From Onstottus_B arcticum (lineage in GTDB: Bacteria > Acidobacteriota > Blastocatellia > UBA7656), in NCBI GenBank assembly GCA_038040485.1, contig JBBPIE010000008.1, positions 1 to 64,000 on the forward strand: a stretch of 64,000 nucleotides of DNA, given 5' to 3'. Positions 16,992 to 24,018 of this stretch are shown piece by piece. The translations under genes and the position numbers were made by a program. Below the pieces are notes generated by a model, which worked only from the letters and a program-made list of their open reading frames with translations, had not been told where the DNA came from and searched no databases. Within the stretch, counting starts at the first letter, position 1. Each line of letters starts with the position of its first letter.

Positions 16992-17188
16992 TGAAATATC
17001 GCAGACTCAAAGAAGTGAGGCAAACAACTCGATTGTGTTGGTGGACACCGAAGCACCCCCGCCTATTACAAGAGGTCCTGTCGAAGGAAGTACACAACGA
17101 CGGTCTCGGACGCGACCACGGTCGCGCCCGAGAAGGTCCGCGGCGCAATAAGCGATGCCGAATTTGGTCTTACTGTTAGTACGGCGCC
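16992..17188. other. spacer between precursor 2 and glycosyltransferase, with an open frame after the precursor stop
   Basis: After the TAA of precursor 2 (17189-17191) the same minus-strand frame stays open for 40 more sense codons to a TAA at 17066-17068, without an ATG or an early start. It may be chance, or a remnant of a longer precursor. No RBS, terminator or other gene was recognised. A second frame ends at 17007 but its only start lies inside precursor 2. Confidence 0.3.
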
Positions 17189-17428
17189 TTATTTTGCGAG
17201 CTCCTGACGAAGCCTGATGCCTTGCTCCTTCGCCACTACGGCGCTGCACACGACGCATATGATGCAGATGAGACACACGATGCAGCTTGACGCTAGTTGC
17301 CCGGCCCTTACTGGCTTCGTTGCTCGGAGTTCGAACTTGACGTCATTTCCCCCAAGGACTTGAGCTGCCTTGATCTTTTCAATACTGAGCTCACCCCGTA
17401 CCTGCAATTCCCCTTTTCTTTCAACCAT
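17189..17428 (-). CDS. putative RiPP precursor peptide 2 with CxxCxxCxxCxxC core
   Basis: 79-residue peptide. ATG 17428 has AGGGAG 6 bp upstream, so it is preferred over the longer open frame reaching 17611. The N-terminal half (8-40; ELQVRGELSIEKIK to FELRATKPV) parallels precursor 1 and is the presumed leader. The core carries five cysteines at exact three-residue spacing (C49, C52, C55, C58, C61), separated only by Ile, Val and Leu pairs, followed by SAVVA and a charged tail. MNIO enzymes often act on Cys, so these thiols are the obvious targets, with the neighbouring glycosyltransferase as a possible second tailoring step. The alternative reading is a small Cys-rich membrane peptide, since residues 45-66 are hydrophobic enough for one helix. 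Confidence 0.7.
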   Translation of the reverse strand: MVERKGELQVRGELSIEKIKAAQVLGGNDVKFELRATKPVRAGQLASSCIVCLICIICVVCSAVVAKEQGIRLRQELAK

Positions 17429-18221
17429 TTGATTCTCCCTTATAAGGCGATTTACCTCGGTTGCGACTCTTGAAGTGTAAGGCATCCGCAGGGAAGCTCC
17501 AGCGAGACTGAAGAGCAGAAGAGCTAGACTATGGGTGCCAGGTGCGCTACGCGTCAAACAAGCGGTAATCCGCCCGGTGGGGATGAACAACCACTTGGCG
17601 ACGGGCAACACTCGCTACATCGTCGGCCTCTAGCACTGGCCGCCTCAGCTATTGGGGGCGACTTGATAACGACGGTTTAATTAAATCAATAATCAGAATT
17701 ACGCGGTCACCCGACTTCGCAGTGGCACTACAGTTAGAAAGCGGACCGCCGAAACTAGCTGGCTCTCTATTGCCGGCGGGGTTTATATCACAAGCATCTT
17801 CCAATTGCAATTATTTTCTATTCTCAAAGCCAGCCACACTACTCGACAAGAAAGTGGTTGTACCGCACGCTCCACAGCGATATCGAATCGACAAATCTAC
17901 CAGCACCAAGGTGCGAAAGGCTTTCGATTCGCAGCCCGTCCGCAAGAGAACCACTTGGCCGATTGTACTGGATGTGACAAATCTCGACTGACCAAATATA
18001 ATGCGCAGCCTTGCCAAATAGATTTGTGCCTTGCAACTCAGTTTTTCAGTGCAATCGAGACTGGCCTTTAGTAGATGCCGCTCGCGACAGAGAATACACG
18101 CCCCTTGTCCGCCAAACATCACGGAGACGATTACTTAAATTGAAATCAGGGTGGGCCTTGAGAGCGCGTTAAAGTAGCTTTGACCCAACTAGTTAGACTG
18201 TCTCGATCCCGTCTTTACTAA
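17429..18221. other. AT-richer region upstream of the peptide island
   Basis: About 790 bp between precursor 2 and hspR. It is more AT-rich than its surroundings (for example a TTTAATTAAATCAATAAT stretch near 17680) and probably holds the island promoter, although no convincing -35/-10 pair was found. The only long minus-strand frame is the weak candidate at 17811-18122. The base composition suggests acquired DNA. Confidence 0.4.
17811..18122 (-). CDS. doubtful small Cys-containing protein
   Basis: A 103-codon frame starting ATG ATG or GTG ATG without a visible RBS. It contains ACILCRERH near the N-terminus and YRCGACGTTTFL near the C-terminus, two CxxC pairs that could form a zinc ribbon. 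A plus-strand frame of similar length overlaps it, codon use is unlike its neighbours, and no family is recognised. It is listed only because it fills an otherwise empty stretch upstream of the peptide island. Confidence 0.22.
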   Translation of the reverse strand: MMFGGQGACILCRERHLLKASLDCTEKLSCKAQIYLARLRIIFGQSRFVTSSTIGQVVLLRTGCESKAFRTLVLVDLSIRYRCGACGTTTFLSSSVAGFENRK

Positions 18222-18620
18222 TTAGTCAACGCGGCCGTGTTTGACTACAAGCTCGATTCGGCGGCGGGGAACAAGCGCGTTCTTCGAGCGCTCGTCTCCG
18301 GTGAACATCTCTTGCGCGATGTTCTCGCGAATGTACTGAAGGAAGTTCTCGAACTCGCGCTGCATCTGATTCATCTTTTCTCGCATGTTCAAGATGATCT
18401 CGACTCCGGCAAGATTCACCCCCAGGTCGCGAGTCAAATTGAGAATGAACTCGAGCTGCTCGACGTCCTCTTCGGTGTAGTAGCGGGTGCCCTTCGCCGA
18501 ACGCGACGGACGAATCAATCCTTCACGCTCGTACATGCGAAGCGTCTGCGGGTGAATGCCGTACTGTTCGGCCACGACACTGATGGTGTACTTCTTCTTT
18601 GTAGCTTTACCCCTAGCCAT
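18222..18620 (-). CDS. hspR: HspR, MerR-family heat-shock repressor
   Basis: 132-residue DNA-binding repressor. The MerR helix-turn-helix occupies about residues 10-75 (YTISVVAEQYGIHPQTLRMYEREGLI, then TRYYTEEDVEQLEFI), followed by a coiled coil (MREKMNQMQREFENFL) and a basic tail. It is the last gene of the dnaK-dnaJ cluster. HspR proteins bind HAIR inverted repeats and repress dnaK operons with DnaK as co-repressor; a HAIR-like site is visible upstream of dnaK at 22155-22175. The start ATG 18620 overlaps the preceding small gene by 8 bp. Confidence 0.9.
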   Translation of the reverse strand: MARGKATKKKYTISVVAEQYGIHPQTLRMYEREGLIRPSRSAKGTRYYTEEDVEQLEFILNLTRDLGVNLAGVEIILNMREKMNQMQREFENFLQYIRENIAQEMFTGDERSKNALVPRRRIELVVKHGRVD

Positions 18621-18912
18621 CGCTTTCGACCGTGGTGCGGTCCCGGTCGTCCCCTTTTGTGCCTGTCTTTGTCATACCCTGCTGTTCGTCCTTCTGGTAT
18701 GCAATCGCCTGGCGTTTCTCGTCGATTAGGATCGCTTCCAGCCCGAGCATGCCGGCCCCTATACTCTGGCTTAACTTGCCGCGGCCCGCTGGAAAATCAC
18801 GTTCCCACTCCGCGGCCGTCTGGCGCCTACGACGATCGTTTTCCCGGACCAGCGCCCAGAAAGCCAGCGCGATGGCTATGAAGACCACTAACCAGGCTAT
18901 TGTGTCAGTCAT
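18613..18912 (-). CDS. small single-pass membrane protein in the heat-shock cluster
   Basis: 99 residues, not recognised. An N-terminal membrane helix (about 4-21, TIAWLVVFIAIALAFWALV) is followed by a charged cytoplasmic tail with many Arg, Glu and Lys. It lies 19 bp after dnaJ and overlaps hspR, so it is part of the operon. It could be a small membrane-bound accessory factor of the chaperone system, but no motif supports a specific role. Confidence 0.65.
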   Translation of the reverse strand: MTDTIAWLVVFIAIALAFWALVRENDRRRRQTAAEWERDFPAGRGKLSQSIGAGMLGLEAILIDEKRQAIAYQKDEQQGMTKTGTKGDDRDRTTVESDG

Positions 18913-18931
18913 AAGCTCGCCTCACGGCCCG

Positions 18932-20020
18932 TCATTCAAGCCCCATCGCCGCCCGAGGATTCTCCGGGTTGTGACGCGCATACTGCTGCAACAGGTCCTT
19001 GGTTTCTTCGCTTATCACTGTCGGCAGAGCGATCGTTACTTCCACGAATTGATCGCCGCGAAGCCCACCCCTGCGCAAGCTCGGCGCACCTCGCTCGCGA
19101 AGCCGGAACTTCTGACCTGACTGAGTTCCGGCAGGAATCTTCAGCAACGCTTTGCCGTCTACAGTCGGCACCTCGATTTTCGCTCCGAGCGCTGCCTCGG
19201 GCACGGTTATCGGGACTGTGCAGAAAATGTTGTCGCCCTGACGCTCGAAGTACGCATGCGCGCCGACGTTGGTGATCACAAACAAATCGCCCGGGCGTCC
19301 GCCGAACAATCCGGCGTGGCCCCTTGCTGCGGTGCGAACACGCGATCCGGTGTCAACACCTGCTGGAATCGGAATCGAAACAGTCTCGCGCTTCGGCACA
19401 ACACCTCTGCCCTTGCAAGCGAGACAAGCCCCGGGCACTCGTCCTGATCCGTCGCAGCGCGTGCATCGGGAAGTTCCGGACAAAAATCCTTTTTGCTGAC
19501 CCGTGCCGTTACAGACCGGGCAAGCCGCAGTGTGTTCGCCGGTCTCGCCTCGGCCCTCGCACTGCGAACAGGTATCGCTGCGATCTACCTCGAGGTTTCT
19601 GGTAACACCCATCATCGCTTCTTCGAATGTAACGGAGACCGAATACTCGATGTCGGCTCCGCGGGCCGGCTGCTTTTGAGCCTCGGCCGCGGAAGATCGG
19701 AGGTTGCTGAATATCTCCGAAAAGATTTCGCGGAAGTTCGCAGCGCCGAAGTTAGCGAAGTCGAACACAGGGCCTTGCTGAGCAGCCTGAGCAGCCCTGT
19801 CCGAATAGTATCCAAACCGGTCATAGACCGCGCGCTTGTCAGGATCGGACAGGACTTCGAACGCTTCGGAGATTTGCTTGAAAAGTTCCTCAGATTCCTG
19901 GTTGCCCGGGTTGACGTCGGGATGGTGCCGGCGAGCAAGCCGACGATACGCCTTGCGGACATCTTCCGGCTTCGCGTCACGAGCCACGCCAAGCGCTTTA
20001 TAATAGTCGGTCTCACGCAT
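18932..20020 (-). CDS. dnaJ: chaperone protein DnaJ
   Basis: Hsp40 co-chaperone that delivers substrates to DnaK and stimulates its ATPase. The J-domain (1-70) contains HHPDVNPG with the HPD triad. A short Gly-poor linker follows. The zinc domain has four CxxCxGxG-type repeats (CSQCEGRG, CPVCNGTG, CTRCDGSG, CLACKGRG), and a standard C-terminal peptide-binding domain completes the protein. 362 residues is normal. It is transcribed with dnaK, separated by 165 bp that hold a palindromic repeat (20064-20152) rather than grpE. Confidence 0.96.
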   Translation of the reverse strand: MRETDYYKALGVARDAKPEDVRKAYRRLARRHHPDVNPGNQESEELFKQISEAFEVLSDPDKRAVYDRFGYYSDRAAQAAQQGPVFDFANFGAANFREIFSEIFSNLRSSAAEAQKQPARGADIEYSVSVTFEEAMMGVTRNLEVDRSDTCSQCEGRGETGEHTAACPVCNGTGQQKGFLSGTSRCTRCDGSGRVPGACLACKGRGVVPKRETVSIPIPAGVDTGSRVRTAARGHAGLFGGRPGDLFVITNVGAHAYFERQGDNIFCTVPITVPEAALGAKIEVPTVDGKALLKIPAGTQSGQKFRLRERGAPSLRRGGLRGDQFVEVTIALPTVISEETKDLLQQYARHNPENPRAAMGLE

Positions 20021-20063
20021 AGGGATTGTGACAACCAGTAGTAAGTCAGGAATTTGATGAGCA

Positions 20064-20152
20064 CCTGTACGGGCGTCCCTCCGTGGGCGCCCCTTTCCCG
20101 GTAAGGAACAGGGTAGCGTGGAGGGGCGCCCACGGAGGGACGCCCGTACAGG
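20064..20152. repeat. palindromic intergenic repeat (copy 1)
   Basis: Perfect 31-bp inverted arms (20064-20094 and 20122-20152) around a 27-bp loop, beginning CCTGTACGGGCGTCCCTCCG. It is a member of a dispersed family with related copies at 23838, 35401, 48772 and 54975. Located between dnaK and dnaJ, the hairpin may attenuate or stabilise the operon mRNA. Confidence 0.85.
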
Positions 20153-20185
20153 CTTATCATTTTGAGGCCTGACCTAAGTACTAAT

Positions 20186-22111
20186 CTACTTCTTCTCGTC
20201 GACGTCGACGAAGTCGGCGTCGATCACTTCGTCGCCGCCACTCGAGCTGCTGCCCGCGGCGGCTCCGGAAGCGCCCGCTGCGCTTGAGTCTCCGCCCCCC
20301 TGGCCGCTCGACTGCGAGGCTTGCTGGTACATGATCTCCGCGAGTTTGTGCGAAGACTTGACCAGCTTGTCGTAAGCGGCGCTTAATTCGCCGGCGTCGG
20401 TTGCGTCCAACTTGGTCTTGGCTTCGGCGACCGCGGCTTCGATCTCGCTTACAGTCGAAGCATCTACCTTGTCGCGATGATCGGTCAGGGTCTTCTCGGT
20501 CGAATAGATCATTCCGTCAAGTTTGTTGCGAGCCTCGATGCGCTCGCGAGTAAGCTTGTCTTCTTCTGCGTGCGACTCCGCATCGCGCATCATCTTGTCG
20601 ATCTCGTCCTTAGCGAGTCCGGACGAAGCCGTGATTGTGATCTTCTGCTCGCGCCCAGTGCCCAGGTCCTTAGCCGAGACGTTCACGATTCCGTTTGCGT
20701 CGATGTCGAAGGTGACTTCTACTTGAGGCATTCCGCGTGGAGCCGGCGGTATTCCAACCAGGTGAAATTTGCCGAGCGTGCGGTTTTGACCGGCCATCGA
20801 ACGCTCGCCCTGCAAAACGTGAACTTCAACAGAGGTCTGACTGTCGGACGCGGTTGAGAATATCTCCGACTTACGAGTCGGGATGGTTGTGTTGCGCTCG
20901 ATGAGCTTTGTAAACACTCCGCCGAGCGTCTCGATGCCCAGGCTTAGAGGCGTCACGTCCAGAAGCAGCAGGTCTTTGACTTCGCCGCCGAGCACGCCTG
21001 CTTGAAGCGCCGCGCCGACCGCAACAACCTCGTCGGGGTTGACACCCTTGTGAGGCTCGCGTCCGAAAAACTCCTTCACCATCTGCTGGACTTTGGGTAT
21101 GCGAGTCGAACCACCCACGAGCACGACCTCGTCGATCTTGTCGGTCTTCAAGCCGGCGTCTTCCAGCGCGGCGCGGCAAGGGCCGATCGTTCTTTGGAGG
21201 ATGTCGTCCACCAACTGTTCGAACTTTGCGCGAGTCAGCTTCATCACCAGATGCTTCGGACCTGATTGGTCGGCGGTGATAAACGGCAGGTTGATCTCGC
21301 TCTCCATGGTCGAAGAGAGTTCAACCTTTGCCTTCTCCGCCGATTCCTTCAGGCGTTGCAACGCCATTTTGTCCTTGGAAAGATCGATGCCCTGATCTTT
21401 CTTGAACTCTTCGATGATCCAATCGATGATCCGTTGATCGATGTTGTCGCCGCCGAGATGGGTGTCGCCGTTTGTAGATTTGACCTCTACGACGCCCTCA
21501 CCGACCTCGAGAATCGAGATGTCAAACGTTCCGCCACCGAAGTCGAATACGGCTATCGTTTCGTCTTTTTTCTTATCGAGCCCGTAAGCAAGGGCGGCTG
21601 CGGTCGGCTCGTTTACGATGCGCATAACTTCGAGGCCGGCGATCCTTCCAGCGTCCTTCGTAGCCTGCCGCTGCGAGTCGTTGAAGTATGCCGGGACCGT
21701 GATCACGGCCTGCGTGACCTTCTGGCCAAGATAATCCTCAGCGGCCTGTTTGAGCTTCTGGAGAATCATCGCCGAGATTTCCGGCGGGGACCATTCTTTG
21801 CCGCCGGCACTGATTCGAACATCGTTGCCGGCTTGCGACACTTTGTATGGCACCATCTTGAGCTCTTCCGAGACTTCGTCGAATCGGCGTCCCATGAAGC
21901 GCTTAATGGAGTAGATGGTGTTTTCAGGATTGGTGACGGATTGGCGCTTTGCCACCTGGCCTACCAGACGGTTGCCGTCTTTTGTGAATGCTACGACCGA
22001 AGGCGTGGTCCGGGCTCCCTCAGAGTTGGTAATGACGACCGACTCGCCGCCCTCCATAACAGCCACAACAGAGTTGGTCGTTCCTAGGTCTATTCCAATT
22101 ATCTTGCTCAT
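20186..22111 (-). CDS. dnaK: chaperone protein DnaK (Hsp70)
   Basis: ATP-dependent Hsp70, 641 residues. The nucleotide-binding domain begins IGIDLGTTNSVVAVMEGG and includes the phosphate-2 motif AVFDFGGGTFDISILEV. The interdomain linker DLLLLDVTPLSLGIETLGG leads into the substrate-binding domain. The lid ends in a Gly/Ser-rich tail with the terminal EVIDADFVDVDE motif typical of bacterial DnaK. It is the first gene of a minus-strand operon with dnaJ, a small membrane protein and hspR. A consensus promoter and HAIR-like operator lie directly upstream. Confidence 0.98.
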   Translation of the reverse strand: MSKIIGIDLGTTNSVVAVMEGGESVVITNSEGARTTPSVVAFTKDGNRLVGQVAKRQSVTNPENTIYSIKRFMGRRFDEVSEELKMVPYKVSQAGNDVRISAGGKEWSPPEISAMILQKLKQAAEDYLGQKVTQAVITVPAYFNDSQRQATKDAGRIAGLEVMRIVNEPTAAALAYGLDKKKDETIAVFDFGGGTFDISILEVGEGVVEVKSTNGDTHLGGDNIDQRIIDWIIEEFKKDQGIDLSKDKMALQRLKESAEKAKVELSSTMESEINLPFITADQSGPKHLVMKLTRAKFEQLVDDILQRTIGPCRAALEDAGLKTDKIDEVVLVGGSTRIPKVQQMVKEFFGREPHKGVNPDEVVAVGAALQAGVLGGEVKDLLLLDVTPLSLGIETLGGVFTKLIERNTTIPTRKSEIFSTASDSQTSVEVHVLQGERSMAGQNRTLGKFHLVGIPPAPRGMPQVEVTFDIDANGIVNVSAKDLGTGREQKITITASSGLAKDEIDKMMRDAESHAEEDKLTRERIEARNKLDGMIYSTEKTLTDHRDKVDASTVSEIEAAVAEAKTKLDATDAGELSAAYDKLVKSSHKLAEIMYQQASQSSGQGGGDSSAAGASGAAAGSSSSGGDEVIDADFVDVDEKK

Positions 22112-22145
22112 TCGAAAAACTCCTCCAGATTTAGAGATCCTTCAC

Positions 22146-22174
22146 ATAGTAATATCTGAGCGATGGACTGTCAA
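22146..22174 (-). promoter_or_regulatory. sigma70-type promoter of dnaK
   Basis: TTGACA (22169-22174 on the complement) and TACTAT (22146-22151) are separated by 17 bp, 35 bp before the dnaK ATG. A GGAGG RBS lies in the leader. Confidence 0.78.
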
Positions 22175-22175
22175 G
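22155..22175 (-). promoter_or_regulatory. HAIR-like HspR operator overlapping the dnaK promoter
   Basis: The minus strand reads CTTGACA-GTCCATC-GCTCAGA, which has the 7-7-7 layout of the HAIR consensus CTTGAGT-N7-ACTCAAG and matches 9 of 14 half-site positions. It covers the -35 box and spacer, where a repressor would block polymerase. hspR is encoded in the same operon, which would give autoregulation. Confidence 0.55.
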
Positions 22176-22351
22176 TTTTTTGTCAGTCCGACGATCAAAT
22201 CTGGTCGATCCCTCGCCAAATGAAGTCCGGAGGTGGTTGGTTGGAGGAATTATCTAGGGTTTTTGGATGTTCGGTCGGGTGGTGAAGGAGCAGGTTGCGA
22301 CCGGTACGCTCCGGATCGATCGAGGCTTCGCGCGCGTTGCGTTTAGATGCC

Positions 22352-22999
22352 TTAGTGTTTCGGTCGGTGAGTCACCAGGATTAGACCGCCCTGGATCAGG
22401 TATTCCAATCCTGAACCGAGTATCGAAATGATCACAACGGCATACATGCCTGGCAGCAAATAGATGAACGCGCCGGTTGTGTTGAAAACGAGAAACCACA
22501 CGATCAGCCCAAGCTCAACAAAGGTGTTCACTTTTCCAAGCAAGGTCGGCTTGAATCCTTTGTACCGCGTCACAAGATACACGAGGACCGAGCCGACAAG
22601 AATGACGAGGTCCCTGGCGACCACCGCGACGGCAAGCCATACCGGGATCGATGGGAAACCTTCGTGCGGGATCGCCATAACGATGTAGGTCGCGGTCGTG
22701 AGCAGCTTGTCGGCCAGCGGGTCGAGGAAACGCCCGAGCGGTGTCTGCTGGCTGAACTTGCGCGCTACGTAACCATCGAAGAAATCTGTGAGACTCGCGA
22801 TGAAGAAAACGAGAAGCGCAAAACCAAATCGTCCCTGGTTCACCAGGTAGAGAAACGGCAGAGTAAGCAAGATACGGAAGACGGTGAGAATGTTCGCCGG
22901 CGTCCAAATGCGAGGGGTTGTCGGCCCGGACGGCGCTCGCTCTGGCGCGGTATCCGTGCTTGGCGTTGTCATCTGCTGTCGAGATCGAATTGGCTTCAC
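22352..22999 (-). CDS. pgsA: CDP-diacylglycerol-glycerol-3-phosphate 3-phosphatidyltransferase
   Basis: Membrane enzyme making phosphatidylglycerol phosphate from CDP-diacylglycerol and glycerol 3-phosphate. 215 residues with about five to six membrane helices. The CDP-alcohol phosphotransferase signature is complete: SLTDFFDGYVAR, then GRFLDPLADK (D-x2-DG-x2-AR-x8-G-x3-D-x3-D). The GTG start at 22999 overlaps the stop of the upstream DinB-like gene (GTGA), and ATG 22972 is an alternative. Both genes are probably translated from one message. Confidence 0.9.
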   Translation of the reverse strand: MKPIRSRQQMTTPSTDTAPERAPSGPTTPRIWTPANILTVFRILLTLPFLYLVNQGRFGFALLVFFIASLTDFFDGYVARKFSQQTPLGRFLDPLADKLLTTATYIVMAIPHEGFPSIPVWLAVAVVARDLVILVGSVLVYLVTRYKGFKPTLLGKVNTFVELGLIVWFLVFNTTGAFIYLLPGMYAVVIISILGSGLEYLIQGGLILVTHRPKH

Positions 23000-23481
23000 C
23001 AGGGCATCTTGAGTCGAACGATGTCTTTCATCTGCACGAGGTGATTCAGGTCGTTGCCCTTGATCTGCCGGAGAACCAGTTGCTCGACTGTCATCGGGCC
23101 GTCCGTCTCGTGAGCCCCGCCGCGCGACCAGGCTTCGACCGGTGCGCCATCGAGGGTCCGGACGGTTTGCGCGCGAAGGGTCTTGAACTCTGCGAGCGCC
23201 GCTTTCATGTCCTGATTGATGTAGTCACTCTCAAAGGCTATGCGGTCCTGGTCTACGTTTGGAAGGGAGGGATTCTCTTCGGTCAGGATCCGCGTGTACC
23301 GCCCGTGATAGGCCTCGCGCTCCATGTCTCTCAGGTGGCACATGATTTCTTTGATCGACCACTTGTTTGGGATTGGCCGCCATCTCAGCGTCTCTTCATC
23401 AAGGCCGCTCAACAAATCGTCCAACTCATTGGGCAGCGACTTCAAATTCCAGATAATGCGGTCCTTGTCTCGTTGATCCAT
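22996..23481 (-). CDS. DinB-like four-helix protein
   Basis: 161-residue protein of the DinB/YfiT type: a four-helix bundle that usually binds a metal through three His and often acts in thiol- or metal-dependent transfer reactions. RWRPIPNKWSIKEIMCHLRDMEREAYHGR holds the first His after the classic WS(I/V)-xE pattern. A second His lies in GNDLNHLVQM near the C-terminus. It is translationally coupled to pgsA by a 4-bp overlap. The substrate is unknown. Confidence 0.8.
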   Translation of the reverse strand: MDQRDKDRIIWNLKSLPNELDDLLSGLDEETLRWRPIPNKWSIKEIMCHLRDMEREAYHGRYTRILTEENPSLPNVDQDRIAFESDYINQDMKAALAEFKTLRAQTVRTLDGAPVEAWSRGGAHETDGPMTVEQLVLRQIKGNDLNHLVQMKDIVRLKMPW

Positions 23482-23574
23482 CGTTTCTCTCCTGGTCTGG
23501 TGCTATAAGAGGATGCTCGCTGGCTTGCGACGGAATCAGCCTTCAAGCAATGCATAGCATAGCATCCGGGTCCG

Positions 23575-23757
23575 CAATACAGGAAAGCCGGTAGTGTCCT
23601 AAAGTTGTGTTGCTCGTTTTGTCGGCGCGTCGAGCAACCGCCAAGACGCCAAGAGCGCCAAGATTCTCAACGGATTCTTGGAATAACCTTGGCGCTCTTG
23701 GTGTCTTGGCGGTTTTCCAATCGAGCAACACACTAATCGGACAATACAGGAAAGCCG
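23575..23757. repeat. miniature inverted-repeat element flanked by direct repeats
   Basis: The 16-bp sequence CAATACAGGAAAGCCG occurs at 23575-23590 and 23742-23757. Between them lie long imperfect inverted arms: 23636-23662 (aaccgccaagacgccaagag...) and 23688-23714, with one mismatch, plus outer GTGTTGCTCG/CGAGCAACAC arms. No coding capacity. The layout suggests a small mobile or REP-like element. Confidence 0.65.
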
Positions 23758-23837
23758 CGGAAGCGGTTTGTCATCCGTCGGCTCGCTCTAAGAAGCTTAG
23801 TTGCCAATGAGAAGATACTCGTCCCAACTTCAGGTCA

Positions 23838-23923
23838 TGTAAGGGCGGCCCGAGGGCCGCCCCTCGCAGCGGATCGTTCTAATCATCGCAATGAGGAGCG
23901 GCCACGGAGCCGCCCTTACAGGC
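23838..23923. repeat. palindromic intergenic repeat (copy 2)
   Basis: TGTAAGGGCGGC at the left and GCCGCCCTTACA at the right enclose internal GGCCGCCCCTC/GAGCGGCC arms. It is the same family as the repeats at 20064, 35401, 48772 and 54975. It lies in the 537-bp gap between the DinB-like gene and the metB-like gene; beyond these two repeats and the -10 box the gap appears empty. Confidence 0.75.
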
Positions 23924-23976
23924 TGACCAAATCTCCAGGTGCGCACTCTATCTCATTTTAGGGATTGGCCAAAAAA

Positions 23977-23985
23977 TGCTAGATT
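23977..23985 (+). promoter_or_regulatory. extended -10 promoter of the cystathionine gamma-synthase gene
   Basis: TGCTAGATT, an extended -10 (TGn plus TAGATT), lies 33 bp before ATG 24019. The -35 region is weak. No SAM or other riboswitch was recognised upstream. Confidence 0.4.
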
Positions 23986-24018
23986 AAGGCTTCAAATAAC
24001 ACGGCTGGAGAATTGTTG

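Noticed and set aside
17007..17276. Third small peptide between precursor 2 and the glycosyltransferase
   Set aside because: Its only start lies within precursor 2 in another frame; between 17189 and 17007 there is no usable start codon or RBS.
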